This document shows, piece after piece, positions 43,645-52,826 of a stretch of DNA of 56,356 nt. This DNA comes from JAAOZP01 sp038848185 (GTDB lineage Archaea > Thermoproteota > EX4484-205 > JAAOZP01), in NCBI GenBank assembly GCA_038848185.1, contig JAWCNV010000013.1, forward strand, positions 1 through 56,356. Direction: 5' to 3'. Numbering within the stretch: the first letter of the stretch is position 1; every line of letters starts with the position of its first letter. Under the pieces are notes generated by a model. That model was not told where the DNA came from and did no database searches. It worked only from the letters and a program-made list of their open reading frames with translations. A program made the position numbers and the translations under genes.

Positions 43645-45327
43645 TTGTGCAAAATTAAGATTGCTATGGCTCAGGTAAATTGTACAGTTGGAGATATTGA
43701 AGGAAATATTGGGAAAATAAGAGAATATATGAAAATGGTCAAAGGATGTGGGGCAGACCTTGTAGCGTTTCCAGAGCTAACTGTAACCGGGTATCCTCCT
43801 CAAGACTTGCTGCTTGAAAAAGCCTTCGTAAAAAGCCAAAGGAAAATGCTGTTTAAAACTATTAGAGAAAACAGCGTTTCAATAGCTGGGGTGGTTGGGT
43901 TTGTCGATTATAAGAGGGGGAGCTTGTATAATGCTGCTGCTGTTTTCAATGGGAGTAGGATTGTTAAAATAGTTTACAAAACACTCTTACCAACATATGA
44001 TGTGTTTGATGAAGCAAGGTATTTCAAGCCAGCACTGGTGAACGAGATAAAACCAGTGTTAATAGACTTGAACACGGTTAAATTTAAACTCGGCGTTGAG
44101 ATATGTGAAGACCTATGGGATAAAAAGTATGATGTGAAAGTAACTGATTTACTGGCGAATCGGGGAGCGCAGTTGATAATTAATATTTCGGCCTCTCCAT
44201 TCTACGCTGGGAAAAGATTCGAGAGATTAAAATTGTTAAGGGAGAAGTCTAGAAAGAACAGGATTCCGATGTTTTACGTTAATCTGGTTGGAGGGCAGGA
44301 TGAACTGGTTTTCGACGGGCAGAGCATGGCGGTTGACAGTTCAGGTAATCCGATAGCTATTGGTAAACAATTTGAAGAAGATTTGATAATTGCTGACATC
44401 GATCTTAAAACCGGAAGAGGTAGGAAGATCAAGCCTCCGCCATACCATAAGGAACAGGAAATGTTTAACGCTATAGTCCTCGGAATACGTGACTATTTCA
44501 GGAAAACAGGCTTCAAAAAGGCGGTTGTAGGAATGAGCGGTGGAATAGACTCGTCTTTAACAACATGCATAGCAGTGGAGGCTTTGGGAAGAGAAAACGT
44601 TATTGGCGTCTACATGCCTTCCAAATATTCTAGCCAGCATAGTAAAGAAGATGCTCAAAAAGTGGCTGAAAACCTTGGAATATGCTTTGTGGAAATCCCT
44701 ATTCAAGAAATAGTTGAAGCCTATCGAAAGGTCTTGGAGAAACCCTTGGAAAAAATAAGGCGTCGCTTCGGCTTAACGAAGGAAAGGGACGATCCCGTTG
44801 CCGATGAAAACATACAGCCCAGGATAAGGGGGAACATTCTGATGGACATATCGAATAGGTTTAAAGACTTGAAAATACTCGTTGTGAATACTGGTAATAA
44901 GACTGAACTCGCACTCGGCTACTGTACTCTATACGGGGACATGGCTGGCGGAATTGGTACCCTTGGCGATGTGAGCAAGCTTGAGGTTTACAATTTAGCG
45001 AGATATTTCAATGAAAAAGCTGGAAGAGAGATTATTCCCAGAAGAGTTTTTGAGAAGAAGCCTTCGCCAGAATTGAAGGAAGGACAGTATGATCCTTTCG
45101 ACTTCGATATTGTCAGCCCATTGGTAGACAAAATAGTGGAAGAGCGTCGGGGCAAACAGGAGTTGATAAAGGCAGGTTATCCCGAGGAGGTTGTGGAAGA
45201 CATTTACAGAAGGATTAGAAACGCAGAATATAAGAGATGGCAAGCCTCTCCTTGCATAAAAATTACGCCTAAAGCATTTGGTATCGGATGGAAGATGCCA
45301 ATAGTTAACATGTGGAAAGGACGATAG
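43645..45327 (+). CDS. nadE: glutamine-dependent NAD synthetase
   Basis: This 560-residue two-domain enzyme makes NAD from nicotinate adenine dinucleotide, ATP and glutamine. An N-terminal nitrilase-like glutaminase (about 1-260) has the catalytic Glu in AFPELTVTGYPP, Lys in VYKTLLPTY and Cys in GVEICEDLW. A C-terminal synthetase has the PP-loop GMSGGIDSS. Its use of glutamine fits the nitrogen island around it. Convergent with guaA; 69 bases separate the two stops. Confidence 0.95.
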   Translation: MCKIKIAMAQVNCTVGDIEGNIGKIREYMKMVKGCGADLVAFPELTVTGYPPQDLLLEKAFVKSQRKMLFKTIRENSVSIAGVVGFVDYKRGSLYNAAAVFNGSRIVKIVYKTLLPTYDVFDEARYFKPALVNEIKPVLIDLNTVKFKLGVEICEDLWDKKYDVKVTDLLANRGAQLIINISASPFYAGKRFERLKLLREKSRKNRIPMFYVNLVGGQDELVFDGQSMAVDSSGNPIAIGKQFEEDLIIADIDLKTGRGRKIKPPPYHKEQEMFNAIVLGIRDYFRKTGFKKAVVGMSGGIDSSLTTCIAVEALGRENVIGVYMPSKYSSQHSKEDAQKVAENLGICFVEIPIQEIVEAYRKVLEKPLEKIRRRFGLTKERDDPVADENIQPRIRGNILMDISNRFKDLKILVVNTGNKTELALGYCTLYGDMAGGIGTLGDVSKLEVYNLARYFNEKAGREIIPRRVFEKKPSPELKEGQYDPFDFDIVSPLVDKIVEERRGKQELIKAGYPEEVVEDIYRRIRNAEYKRWQASPCIKITPKAFGIGWKMPIVNMWKGR

Positions 45328-45396
45328 CATTATGACCTCTTCAAACATCCTTCATTATACGTCTGATTGAAAGATCTAAAAACCAGAACAACGTCT

Positions 45397-46944
45397 TCAT
45401 TCCCATTCTATTGTTGCCGGTGGCTTATGGGTTATGTCGTAAACAACCCTAGTGACCTCTGGTATTTCATTAGTTATTCTCGTTGAGATTCCTTCAAGTA
45501 TCTCATACGGGATTTTCGCGAAGTTCGCGGTCATGGCTTCACGGCTCTCAACAATCCTCACTGCGACAACATAACCGTAAGCCCGTGCATCGCCCTTAAC
45601 ACCCGTGCTCATCGTATTGGTCAGGACAGCGAAATATTGCCACAAGTGTTCTCCCAATCCACCCCTATCGATTTCCTCCCTTACTATTTTATCAGCCTTC
45701 CTGACGACCTCAACCTTCTCCTTAGTTACTTCACCCACAATCCTTACAGCAAGACCTGGGCCTGGGAAAGGTTGTCTGGAAACTAGTTCCTTGGGCAGAC
45801 CAAGGATTTCAGCAACCCTTCTAACTTCGTCCTTATACAAGTCCCGCAGTGGCTCAACTATCTTTCTAAACTTTATGCGTGTAGGAAGCCCGGCTACATT
45901 ATGATGGGTTTTTATCTTGTCCGAAAACCTTCTGAACCCGGATTCAATCCTGTCTGGATAGATAGTTCCCTGGATTAGGCATTCAGCCCCTGTCTTCTCA
46001 GCCATTTCCTCGAAAACCCTGATAAATTCCTCGCCGATGATCTTCCTCTTCATCTCCGGGTCGACGATGTTCTTAAGCCTTTTAAGAAAACGGTCTTGCG
46101 CATCCACCATTACGAGGTTTATCCCAAACGCTTGGAAAAACCTTCTAACGGTCTCAGACTCGTTCTCACGCATAAACCCATGGTCGACGAAGACTGCAGT
46201 AAGCCTTTCCCCTATAGCCTTTGCCGCTAAAACCGTGGCAACGCTGGAGTCAATGCCCCCGCTTAAAGCGATTATCGCCTTGCTCTCATTGATTTCAAAC
46301 CTTATTTCCTCAATCATCCGGTCTATAAAATTATCCATTTTCCAATTCGCTTCGCACCCGCATACTTCGAATAGGAAGTTGCAGAGCATTTGAACACCTT
46401 TTTCCGTATGGTTCACTTCAGGATGCCACTGTAAACCGTAAATCGGTTTTTCCCTGTGTCTGAAAGCAGCAACGGGAGAGTTTTCGGAATACGCTAGAAC
46501 CTCGTAATCATTAGGGATCTTAAAGACAGTGTCGCCATGGCTCATCCAGACTTTCTCCTTCCTGTCTAATCTCTTCAATATTCCAATAGGCTTGTCAATC
46601 GTGACGTATGTTACACCGTACTCTTTTATTTTAGCGTGCTCAACCTTCCCGCCGGCGATATGGGCTATGAGCTGGTGGCCATAGCAAATACCTAGGACTG
46701 GCAGACCCAGGTCTAATATCCTAGCATCAAGCCTCGGGGCATTTTCCTCAAAGATGCTGGAGGGCCCTCCAGATAGTATTATGCCTTTAATGTTAAGTTT
46801 CTTGTCTAAAAGCCTTATTTCCTCCACCTTAGTATCGTAAGGAACGATTTCCGAATAGACTCCTTGCTCCCTTACTCGCCTCCCTATGAGATGGCAATAC
46901 TGGCCTCCGAAATCTAAAACCAGCACAGTATCGTAGCGTGTCAT
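45397..46944 (-). CDS. guaA: GMP synthase, glutamine-hydrolysing, single chain
   Basis: This enzyme converts XMP to GMP with ATP and glutamine. The 515-residue chain joins a class I amidotransferase (Cys 87 in GICYGHQL, His/Glu in LQWHPEVNH) to a PP-loop synthetase (ALSGGIDSS) and a C-terminal dimerisation domain. Many archaea split these into two genes; the fused form occurs in several Thermoproteota. It is the last gene of the glutamate synthase/ETF operon, overlapping ETF alpha by four bases. Confidence 0.95.
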   Translation of the reverse strand: MTRYDTVLVLDFGGQYCHLIGRRVREQGVYSEIVPYDTKVEEIRLLDKKLNIKGIILSGGPSSIFEENAPRLDARILDLGLPVLGICYGHQLIAHIAGGKVEHAKIKEYGVTYVTIDKPIGILKRLDRKEKVWMSHGDTVFKIPNDYEVLAYSENSPVAAFRHREKPIYGLQWHPEVNHTEKGVQMLCNFLFEVCGCEANWKMDNFIDRMIEEIRFEINESKAIIALSGGIDSSVATVLAAKAIGERLTAVFVDHGFMRENESETVRRFFQAFGINLVMVDAQDRFLKRLKNIVDPEMKRKIIGEEFIRVFEEMAEKTGAECLIQGTIYPDRIESGFRRFSDKIKTHHNVAGLPTRIKFRKIVEPLRDLYKDEVRRVAEILGLPKELVSRQPFPGPGLAVRIVGEVTKEKVEVVRKADKIVREEIDRGGLGEHLWQYFAVLTNTMSTGVKGDARAYGYVVAVRIVESREAMTANFAKIPYEILEGISTRITNEIPEVTRVVYDITHKPPATIEWE

Positions 46945-47957
46945 CCTGTTCCACTAAGCTTCTCCACTAGCTTCGGAACTATTTTAAACATGTCTTCCAC
47001 TATTATGTAGTCCGCGTCCTCGAATATGGGGGCCTTAGGATCCTTGTTTATGGCTACGATAACCTTCGCGTTTCTCACGCCAACCGTATGATGCATCGCT
47101 CCCGAGATTCCGCACGCCACGTATAGATCTGGCCTCACTGTTTTACCGCTTTCACCTATCATGCATTCCGGGGGAAGCCATCCTGCATCTGTTACTGGCC
47201 GGGTAGCCCCCACCGTTCCCCCTAAGGCTTCCGCAAGCCTTTTAAGAATCCTGACTCCTTCAGGGCCTCTCGCCCCCACTCCCACTCCGACAACTACCCT
47301 TGCGTTCTCAAGCTCAGACTCCTCGGGGCCTCTTTCAACCTCGAGAACCTCCACCTTGTCATCGTCTTTTATCAGATCAACCTTAACGTGGAAAACCTTT
47401 CCCTTACCCGGGGCTTTCGCCGGAACCGGAAAGGTTCCTGGTCTGACTGTAGCGATCTGCGGCCTATGGTAGGGGGTGACTATTGTTGCGACGACGTTTC
47501 CTCCGAATGCTGGAACTATTTGATACAGGATTCTCTCAATCTTCTCACCCTTCTCCTTATCCTCGAAACAACCTATGTCTAAGTCGATGCAGTTCGCGGT
47601 TAAGCCTGTCCCAAGGCTCGCAGCCACCCTCGGCGCCAAGTCCCTGCCCAGACTGCTTGCTGTGAACAAAACTATCTCCGGCCTATGGCTTCTAATAAGC
47701 TCCGTCAGCAGCCTAGTGTACGTAAGAGTCCTGTATTCTTTAAGCGTTTCATCGTCAGCAAGGTAAATCTTGTCGACGCCATATTCAGCCAACGTGTTTA
47801 CGAGGCGGCTTACACCATGGCCGAAGAGAACCGTTGCCAATTCAACTCTGAGTTTGCCGGCTAGTTCACATGCCTTACCGATTATTTCCAACGTGCTCTT
47901 GCTGACGACGCTATTCCTATGCTCAGCATACACCCATACTCCTGAGTAGCCGTTCAT
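46941..47957 (-). CDS. etfA: electron transfer flavoprotein alpha subunit
   Basis: This 338-residue FAD-binding subunit of an ETF heterodimer has an N-terminal domain of the ETF/adenine nucleotide fold and a C-terminal FAD domain. The latter contains GESGKTVRPDLYVACGISGA (FAD pyrophosphate binding), near NAKVIVAINKDPKAPIF. It overlaps both neighbours (ETF beta and guaA) by four bases. No acyl-CoA dehydrogenase or ETF-quinone oxidoreductase is present, so its partner is likely the glutamate synthase encoded upstream in the same message (inference). Confidence 0.93.
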   Translation of the reverse strand: MNGYSGVWVYAEHRNSVVSKSTLEIIGKACELAGKLRVELATVLFGHGVSRLVNTLAEYGVDKIYLADDETLKEYRTLTYTRLLTELIRSHRPEIVLFTASSLGRDLAPRVAASLGTGLTANCIDLDIGCFEDKEKGEKIERILYQIVPAFGGNVVATIVTPYHRPQIATVRPGTFPVPAKAPGKGKVFHVKVDLIKDDDKVEVLEVERGPEESELENARVVVGVGVGARGPEGVRILKRLAEALGGTVGATRPVTDAGWLPPECMIGESGKTVRPDLYVACGISGAMHHTVGVRNAKVIVAINKDPKAPIFEDADYIIVEDMFKIVPKLVEKLSGTG

Positions 47958-48757
47958 TGTTCAGCAGCCTCCAACATTATGTCATGTTCCTGCAGCCTTC
48001 TTAAGAGATTATTCACTACCTCTTCAACGCTCTCGCCTTCAATCAGAATTCTTCTCCTCTGGGCGCTTACTTTCTCGACTTTCATTATTTTAGTGGGCGA
48101 GCCTGCTAAGCCAACCTTATCAACCTCGGCACCAATATCCTCAAGAGACCATGTTACAACAGGCTTCTTAACAGCTTCAAGTATTCCTGAAAAAGTAGTG
48201 GCCCTGGGCTTATTGACATTTTTCAAAACCGTCAGCAAGGCGGGCAGCGCTATCCTAAGTTTCTCGAAGCCCTCTTCAACTCTCCTCTTTAGCACAACAT
48301 GATTTCCGTTGACTTCGAATTCCTCCACGAATGTTGCCTGCGGTATTCTCAGGAATTCGGCAAGCTCCGGACCCACTTGGGCAGTACCGCCATCGCTAGA
48401 TTCAAGTCCGCATAAGATTAAGTCATATGGCCCCAGCTTCTCAATAGCCTTGTAAAGGACATATGATGTTGCTAAAGTATCTGAACCCCTGAGCCTCCTA
48501 TCCGAGATTAAGAAAGCGTCGTCAACGCCCATTGCTAGAGCCTCTCTGAGAGCATCCTCAGCCTTAAGTGGACCCATGGAGACAGCTATCACTCTAGAGT
48601 TGAACTTCTCCTTAAGCTGAAGCGCCGCCTCTAATGCGTTTTTGTCACACTCGTTTATCACCGCCCTCGCCCTCTCCCTGTCAAGGGTTCCGTCCTCTCT
48701 CACCCTGACATACTCTCTAGGATCAGGAACCTGTTTTACCAGGACTATGATGTTCAA
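47954..48757 (-). CDS. etfB: electron transfer flavoprotein beta subunit
   Basis: This 267-residue beta subunit shows KQVPDPREYVRV at the start and the nucleotide-binding SSDGGTAQVGPELAE. The T-A-Q-V-G-P form resembles FAD-carrying beta subunits of bifurcating ETFs more than the AMP-binding type. It begins two bases after the stop of the amidotransferase gene, and overlaps ETF alpha by four. The likely job is delivering electrons to the glutamate synthase (inference). Confidence 0.93.
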   Translation of the reverse strand: MNIIVLVKQVPDPREYVRVREDGTLDRERARAVINECDKNALEAALQLKEKFNSRVIAVSMGPLKAEDALREALAMGVDDAFLISDRRLRGSDTLATSYVLYKAIEKLGPYDLILCGLESSDGGTAQVGPELAEFLRIPQATFVEEFEVNGNHVVLKRRVEEGFEKLRIALPALLTVLKNVNKPRATTFSGILEAVKKPVVTWSLEDIGAEVDKVGLAGSPTKIMKVEKVSAQRRRILIEGESVEEVVNNLLRRLQEHDIMLEAAEQ

Positions 48758-48759
48758 CC

Positions 48760-51282
48760 TTAATCACCCGTCTCATACCTGCTTAAAGCGGCAACCTGGA
48801 TCGGAACAACCTTCCTATACACTTCCTCAGGCCTCCTAACTACTCCCTTGACCCTTAGAAGGTCTTCAACCCTTATTCCGAAAAGCTTCTCGTTCTCCAT
48901 TAGCAAGGGGAGTATTCTATTCCAGTCTTCGCTCGTGATGCTTTCAATCTTCCCGCCGTTAAGCTGGTCTTCACCAACGGTCTTCCTAGGATCCCTCATA
49001 TATACTGCGCCAGCAGCAGCAAGGGGAAGGAGGTTTCCACCGTGATAGGGCGTTTCCTTCTCGACAAGCTTACCCTGCTCATCGAACCTGACCCCATTGA
49101 GTATGATGAGGCCTTTGGCAGCCATGAAGGACTCCCCCATGTAATCCATACAGGATCCGTTTATAACTGCGGTTGCGCTTCCGACAGCGTTTATCAAAGG
49201 TCTGTCTATTAAGTCTCCTTGGATAAAAGTTACACCCCCCTTCGCACCGTACTCGAATGCTTTTCCCGCATCACCGTATACGACGAGTTTCCCAGACCTA
49301 AAGCAGTAAGCAACAGAATCCTGCACGCTTCCATGCACGTAGAACTCTGGGCCGTCTGCGAATGCTGCAAGACAGTCGCCAACCCTCCCATACACATCTA
49401 TCCTGACCCTTTCCCTTGCTACGAGGCCTGCGCCGAAATTCCTCTGGCCCCTGAAGTTGTAAGCTATGAATCTTCTCCACCCGAGTCTACACGCTTCCTC
49501 AAGCAGACTGCAGATTCCTTCATCGCCTTCAGGTGGGAAATCGTAAGCATCTATCACTAGAACACTGTCCTCCCCAGGAGGTTCTGTAAGCCTTCCTTTA
49601 GAGCCCCAGTCGACCCGTCTAAACCTGCTTAGCGATGCTGTTCCTATTAGCGGCTCTCTGCTCAGAATCCTGTAAACCGCTTTCTCGAAAACGGGTATTA
49701 AACGGCTCCTCGTTACTTTTGATGGGTACCTCCTGTCCATGAGGAGTGTCAGCAAGTCCACTGCCCTCATTGTCTCGACATCGCCTTTCGCACTGTATTC
49801 TTCTAAGATTTCTACGAATGAAGTGATCTCATTGATGGACCGGTATCCAATCCTTCCGGAAAATAGTTTAAACAGTTCTGCGGTATTAAGCTTACTAAAA
49901 GCCTCCTCAACATTCTTATCCTCCACGCAGGCAGCGTCTTCTGATTCTAGCCCTGCACCGTTGAACCCCGTTTGGACAATGGTCGCTTCAACAGTCGCTT
50001 TTTTACCAAATTTATCAGTGCAGATAAGGCTCCCATGCCCATCCACAGTATATATGAAGGCTCCGCCATCAGTATAGCTTCCCCCTCTCGCGTACCAATA
50101 TGAATCCGCCATCGGATGGAACCTCTCATCATGCTTTGAAAGCTCTTCCAGCATAGCGTCTATCGCCTGCCTCTCGGAAGCGATAATCCCAATCTTAACA
50201 GCGCCCTCTTGGAGGGCGAAGACCTGTGGTCTGAGCATGGACGTGTCTGTTATACCTATTAACTGGAAAACCCTGTTTTCAGCGTCATTCCTAGCTATTA
50301 TGAAGAACCATGGGCCATCCGGTGAGCCGTGAATATGAGTGGCCTGAATGGCTTTGTATATTTTTTTCTTTTCATCCGGCAGCATTGCGAAATCCCTTTC
50401 AGTCGTGGGGGCAATCGCCTCAATCGCGTACTCCAACGGATACTTGTAGACTCTGGTCAAGAGATCCCAGTATAGGACGGCAACCTCAGTATCGGTCAGG
50501 AACAGTGGGTATATTTCTCTCTGCTTAAGATATTCTGTTATCGAGAAATAGTTAGCGAAATCACCGTTATGGACAAGGGCATCGTTTAAACCAATGAAGG
50601 GATGTGACCCTCCTGGATGCCACACCTTTCCCTTAGTAGGGTACCTCTGGTGGCCTATCCAGACGTAAGCCTCAAGGTCTTCAAGCATGTAGTATTTTAT
50701 GACTTGCTCGGCATAGCCAACGATCTTTAGAACAAACATGTTTCTCCCATGCGACAATACAAATGCCTTCTTCAAACCTGAAGTATAATACTTCCTGTTT
50801 AATGTGAAGCTATTCCTATATATGAACTCGTCCTCCATGCCTCTCTGGTTTAGCACTTGTATGCCACGTTCTTCAGCGAACTTTTTTAACGCGTCCTCAT
50901 CAACTCTGACAAAGTATCGCCAGACTTCTGGAGGCTTCACACTTAGGCCAATGCTCTTATGGTCCCTGAGTGTTGGGAGCTTTTCAAAATGTTCAATTCT
51001 CATATGCGGTTTTATGAATTCCGATTCCAGCCTCCTCCTTATGCTTGGAACCAAATAGGCTACCTGAAGCAGGTAGCAGTCCTCCAGAACCTTTTTAGAA
51101 ACACCCAGCTGCTTAGCTGAGAGTCCTACTGCAGCTATGCCACCGCCCTTACCGTTGCCCCTGTTATGCATCTGCATGAGGGGCCTAAGCAGAAACATTC
51201 CCTTTACTGGTATTGAAGAAGCCACACCGATTACGCCACAGCCACCTTCCTCAACCCTTTCTAAACCTTCCAAGCCCATCAC
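48760..51282 (-). CDS. glutamate synthase amidotransferase-GXGXG fusion subunit
   Basis: This 840-residue chain combines the glutaminase domain (about 15-430) and the GXGXG beta-helix domain (about 590-760) of glutamate synthase. These are separate genes in many archaea. The catalytic cysteine is Cys 15 (GGCGVIGV), so a 14-residue propeptide must be removed to expose it, as in bacterial GltB. IGHQRYPTKG and LVHNGDFANY bind glutamine. The beta-helix shows YGRVGDCLAAFADG, HGSVQDSVAY and VYGDAGKAFEYGAKGG. It supplies ammonia to the FMN subunit encoded before it. Confidence 0.9.
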   Translation of the reverse strand: MMGLEGLERVEEGGCGVIGVASSIPVKGMFLLRPLMQMHNRGNGKGGGIAAVGLSAKQLGVSKKVLEDCYLLQVAYLVPSIRRRLESEFIKPHMRIEHFEKLPTLRDHKSIGLSVKPPEVWRYFVRVDEDALKKFAEERGIQVLNQRGMEDEFIYRNSFTLNRKYYTSGLKKAFVLSHGRNMFVLKIVGYAEQVIKYYMLEDLEAYVWIGHQRYPTKGKVWHPGGSHPFIGLNDALVHNGDFANYFSITEYLKQREIYPLFLTDTEVAVLYWDLLTRVYKYPLEYAIEAIAPTTERDFAMLPDEKKKIYKAIQATHIHGSPDGPWFFIIARNDAENRVFQLIGITDTSMLRPQVFALQEGAVKIGIIASERQAIDAMLEELSKHDERFHPMADSYWYARGGSYTDGGAFIYTVDGHGSLICTDKFGKKATVEATIVQTGFNGAGLESEDAACVEDKNVEEAFSKLNTAELFKLFSGRIGYRSINEITSFVEILEEYSAKGDVETMRAVDLLTLLMDRRYPSKVTRSRLIPVFEKAVYRILSREPLIGTASLSRFRRVDWGSKGRLTEPPGEDSVLVIDAYDFPPEGDEGICSLLEEACRLGWRRFIAYNFRGQRNFGAGLVARERVRIDVYGRVGDCLAAFADGPEFYVHGSVQDSVAYCFRSGKLVVYGDAGKAFEYGAKGGVTFIQGDLIDRPLINAVGSATAVINGSCMDYMGESFMAAKGLIILNGVRFDEQGKLVEKETPYHGGNLLPLAAAGAVYMRDPRKTVGEDQLNGGKIESITSEDWNRILPLLMENEKLFGIRVEDLLRVKGVVRRPEEVYRKVVPIQVAALSRYETGD

Positions 51283-52826
51283 CCTAAGTGATCCAGATGA
51301 ACCAGATAGTTGTACCGTCCTCTCCTAAACTTGACCTCGTCCTTCGGACGGAGCTCCCTGATGCTCCTTAAACCGAGCTTTGAAAGAATATAGTCAAACT
51401 GTTTCTTCCATGAACAGTACATGTTTATTATCCTCTGTGCTCCCCATTCAGAATCTATAAGGAGGCTTAAAGCAGGATCTGTGGTTGCTATTCCGGAGGG
51501 ACATCCTCTCCCCCTTTCACAGTTTCCACATCTCTTACATCCAAGGGCAACGAGTTCGCTTGTGCCTATCACCGCGCCATCAGCCCCAAGCGCTATTATC
51601 TTAGCCACGTCGAAGGCTGTTCTTATTCCCCCACTAGCCATTATGGTTATCTCATCCCTCACGCCCTCTCTTACAAGATAGTTGTGGACAATGGGAATAG
51701 CATACTCAACGGGCATAGCGATGTTCTTCTTAGCTACATCCGGTGCAGCCCCCGTTCCACCGAAACCCCCGTCTATCTGGAGAATATTGGCTCCTGCATA
51801 ATAACTCCCAATGGCAACCATATCAACGTCCGTGGGCGTGGATACTTTCACGGAGACGAGTGCCTTAGGATTGATGTCCTTTATCAGCTGCACATGCCTA
51901 TAATGGTCTTCTACGGAGTAAACGTTGTGAAAGGGGAATGGAGAGAAGAGGCTTATGTTAGGCACAACCTCCCTTATTTCAGCGACCTCAGGGGTAACCT
52001 TGTCAGCGAGAAGATGTCCACCTAGACCCGGCTTAGCACCCTGAGCATACTTCAGACAAACTATTCTTGCCCTCTTGATGGTTTCAGCACTCACGCCGAA
52101 GTGTCCAGTTGCGACTTGAGTTATCACGTTGTCTTTAAAGGGTATGAGTTCTTTAGGATAACCTCCTTCACCTGTGCTCGTGAACGTTCCCCAGGTCTTA
52201 GCTGCAATAGCCCTAGCAATCATAACTCTAAGGCTTATGGAGCCGAATGACATGTCGGCACTATAAACCGGGATCGGGATTACTATTTCGGGTCTCTCAT
52301 CTTTCCTTTTGTTTAAGACTATGGACGTATCAAGATCCTCAACCTCAAAGATTTCATCGAGAGTTATCTTTTCCTGAAGCTCAAAATCGAACCTTATCCT
52401 ATCAAATCCCCCTCCCGAGTCACCTACTTTAAACTCATATCTTCCAGAAGGTCTTCCACTTTCAGCCTGTTCCCAGGTTGAGAGGACGAGGTCGGCCGTC
52501 CAACGCTTGTCTCCGAGAGTAAGATACTGAGGGTTAATCCTAACTGTTAAAGCACCTGTCGGACATGCTTCTACACATCTTCGACAATCCATACCGATAC
52601 AGCGACTGCAAGCATTAGCTATGCGAAGGACCCCATCGGGCTTCTTGAATGCTTCGTATTCGATGTGGGCGGAACCTATGTACTCTGGACAAACTTCGGT
52701 GCAGATGCCGCATGCGGTGCATTTAGCTCTCTCTAAGATAACATCATACTTGTCTATGACATAAGGTTGCTTGAAGAAGGCAGGTTTCACTTCTGGTTTT
52801 TTAAAAACAAGCTTACTCTGCATCAT
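51279..52826 (-). CDS. gltB: glutamate synthase FMN/Fe-S catalytic subunit with ferredoxin domain
   Basis: This is the 515-residue core of archaeal-type glutamate synthase, which forms glutamate from 2-oxoglutarate and ammonia. Residues 30-95 hold two [4Fe-4S] motifs (Cys 36/39/42/46 and Cys 73/76/81/84/88). The barrel carries GAKPGLGGHLLADKVTPEVA (2-oxoglutarate/FMN site), IDGGFGGTGAAP and the cluster CKRCGNCERGRGCPSG. No NAD(P)H domain is present, so electrons must arrive from ferredoxin or, here, the co-encoded ETF. Overlaps both neighbours by four bases. Confidence 0.94.
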   Translation of the reverse strand: MMQSKLVFKKPEVKPAFFKQPYVIDKYDVILERAKCTACGICTEVCPEYIGSAHIEYEAFKKPDGVLRIANACSRCIGMDCRRCVEACPTGALTVRINPQYLTLGDKRWTADLVLSTWEQAESGRPSGRYEFKVGDSGGGFDRIRFDFELQEKITLDEIFEVEDLDTSIVLNKRKDERPEIVIPIPVYSADMSFGSISLRVMIARAIAAKTWGTFTSTGEGGYPKELIPFKDNVITQVATGHFGVSAETIKRARIVCLKYAQGAKPGLGGHLLADKVTPEVAEIREVVPNISLFSPFPFHNVYSVEDHYRHVQLIKDINPKALVSVKVSTPTDVDMVAIGSYYAGANILQIDGGFGGTGAAPDVAKKNIAMPVEYAIPIVHNYLVREGVRDEITIMASGGIRTAFDVAKIIALGADGAVIGTSELVALGCKRCGNCERGRGCPSGIATTDPALSLLIDSEWGAQRIINMYCSWKKQFDYILSKLGLRSIRELRPKDEVKFRRGRYNYLVHLDHLG

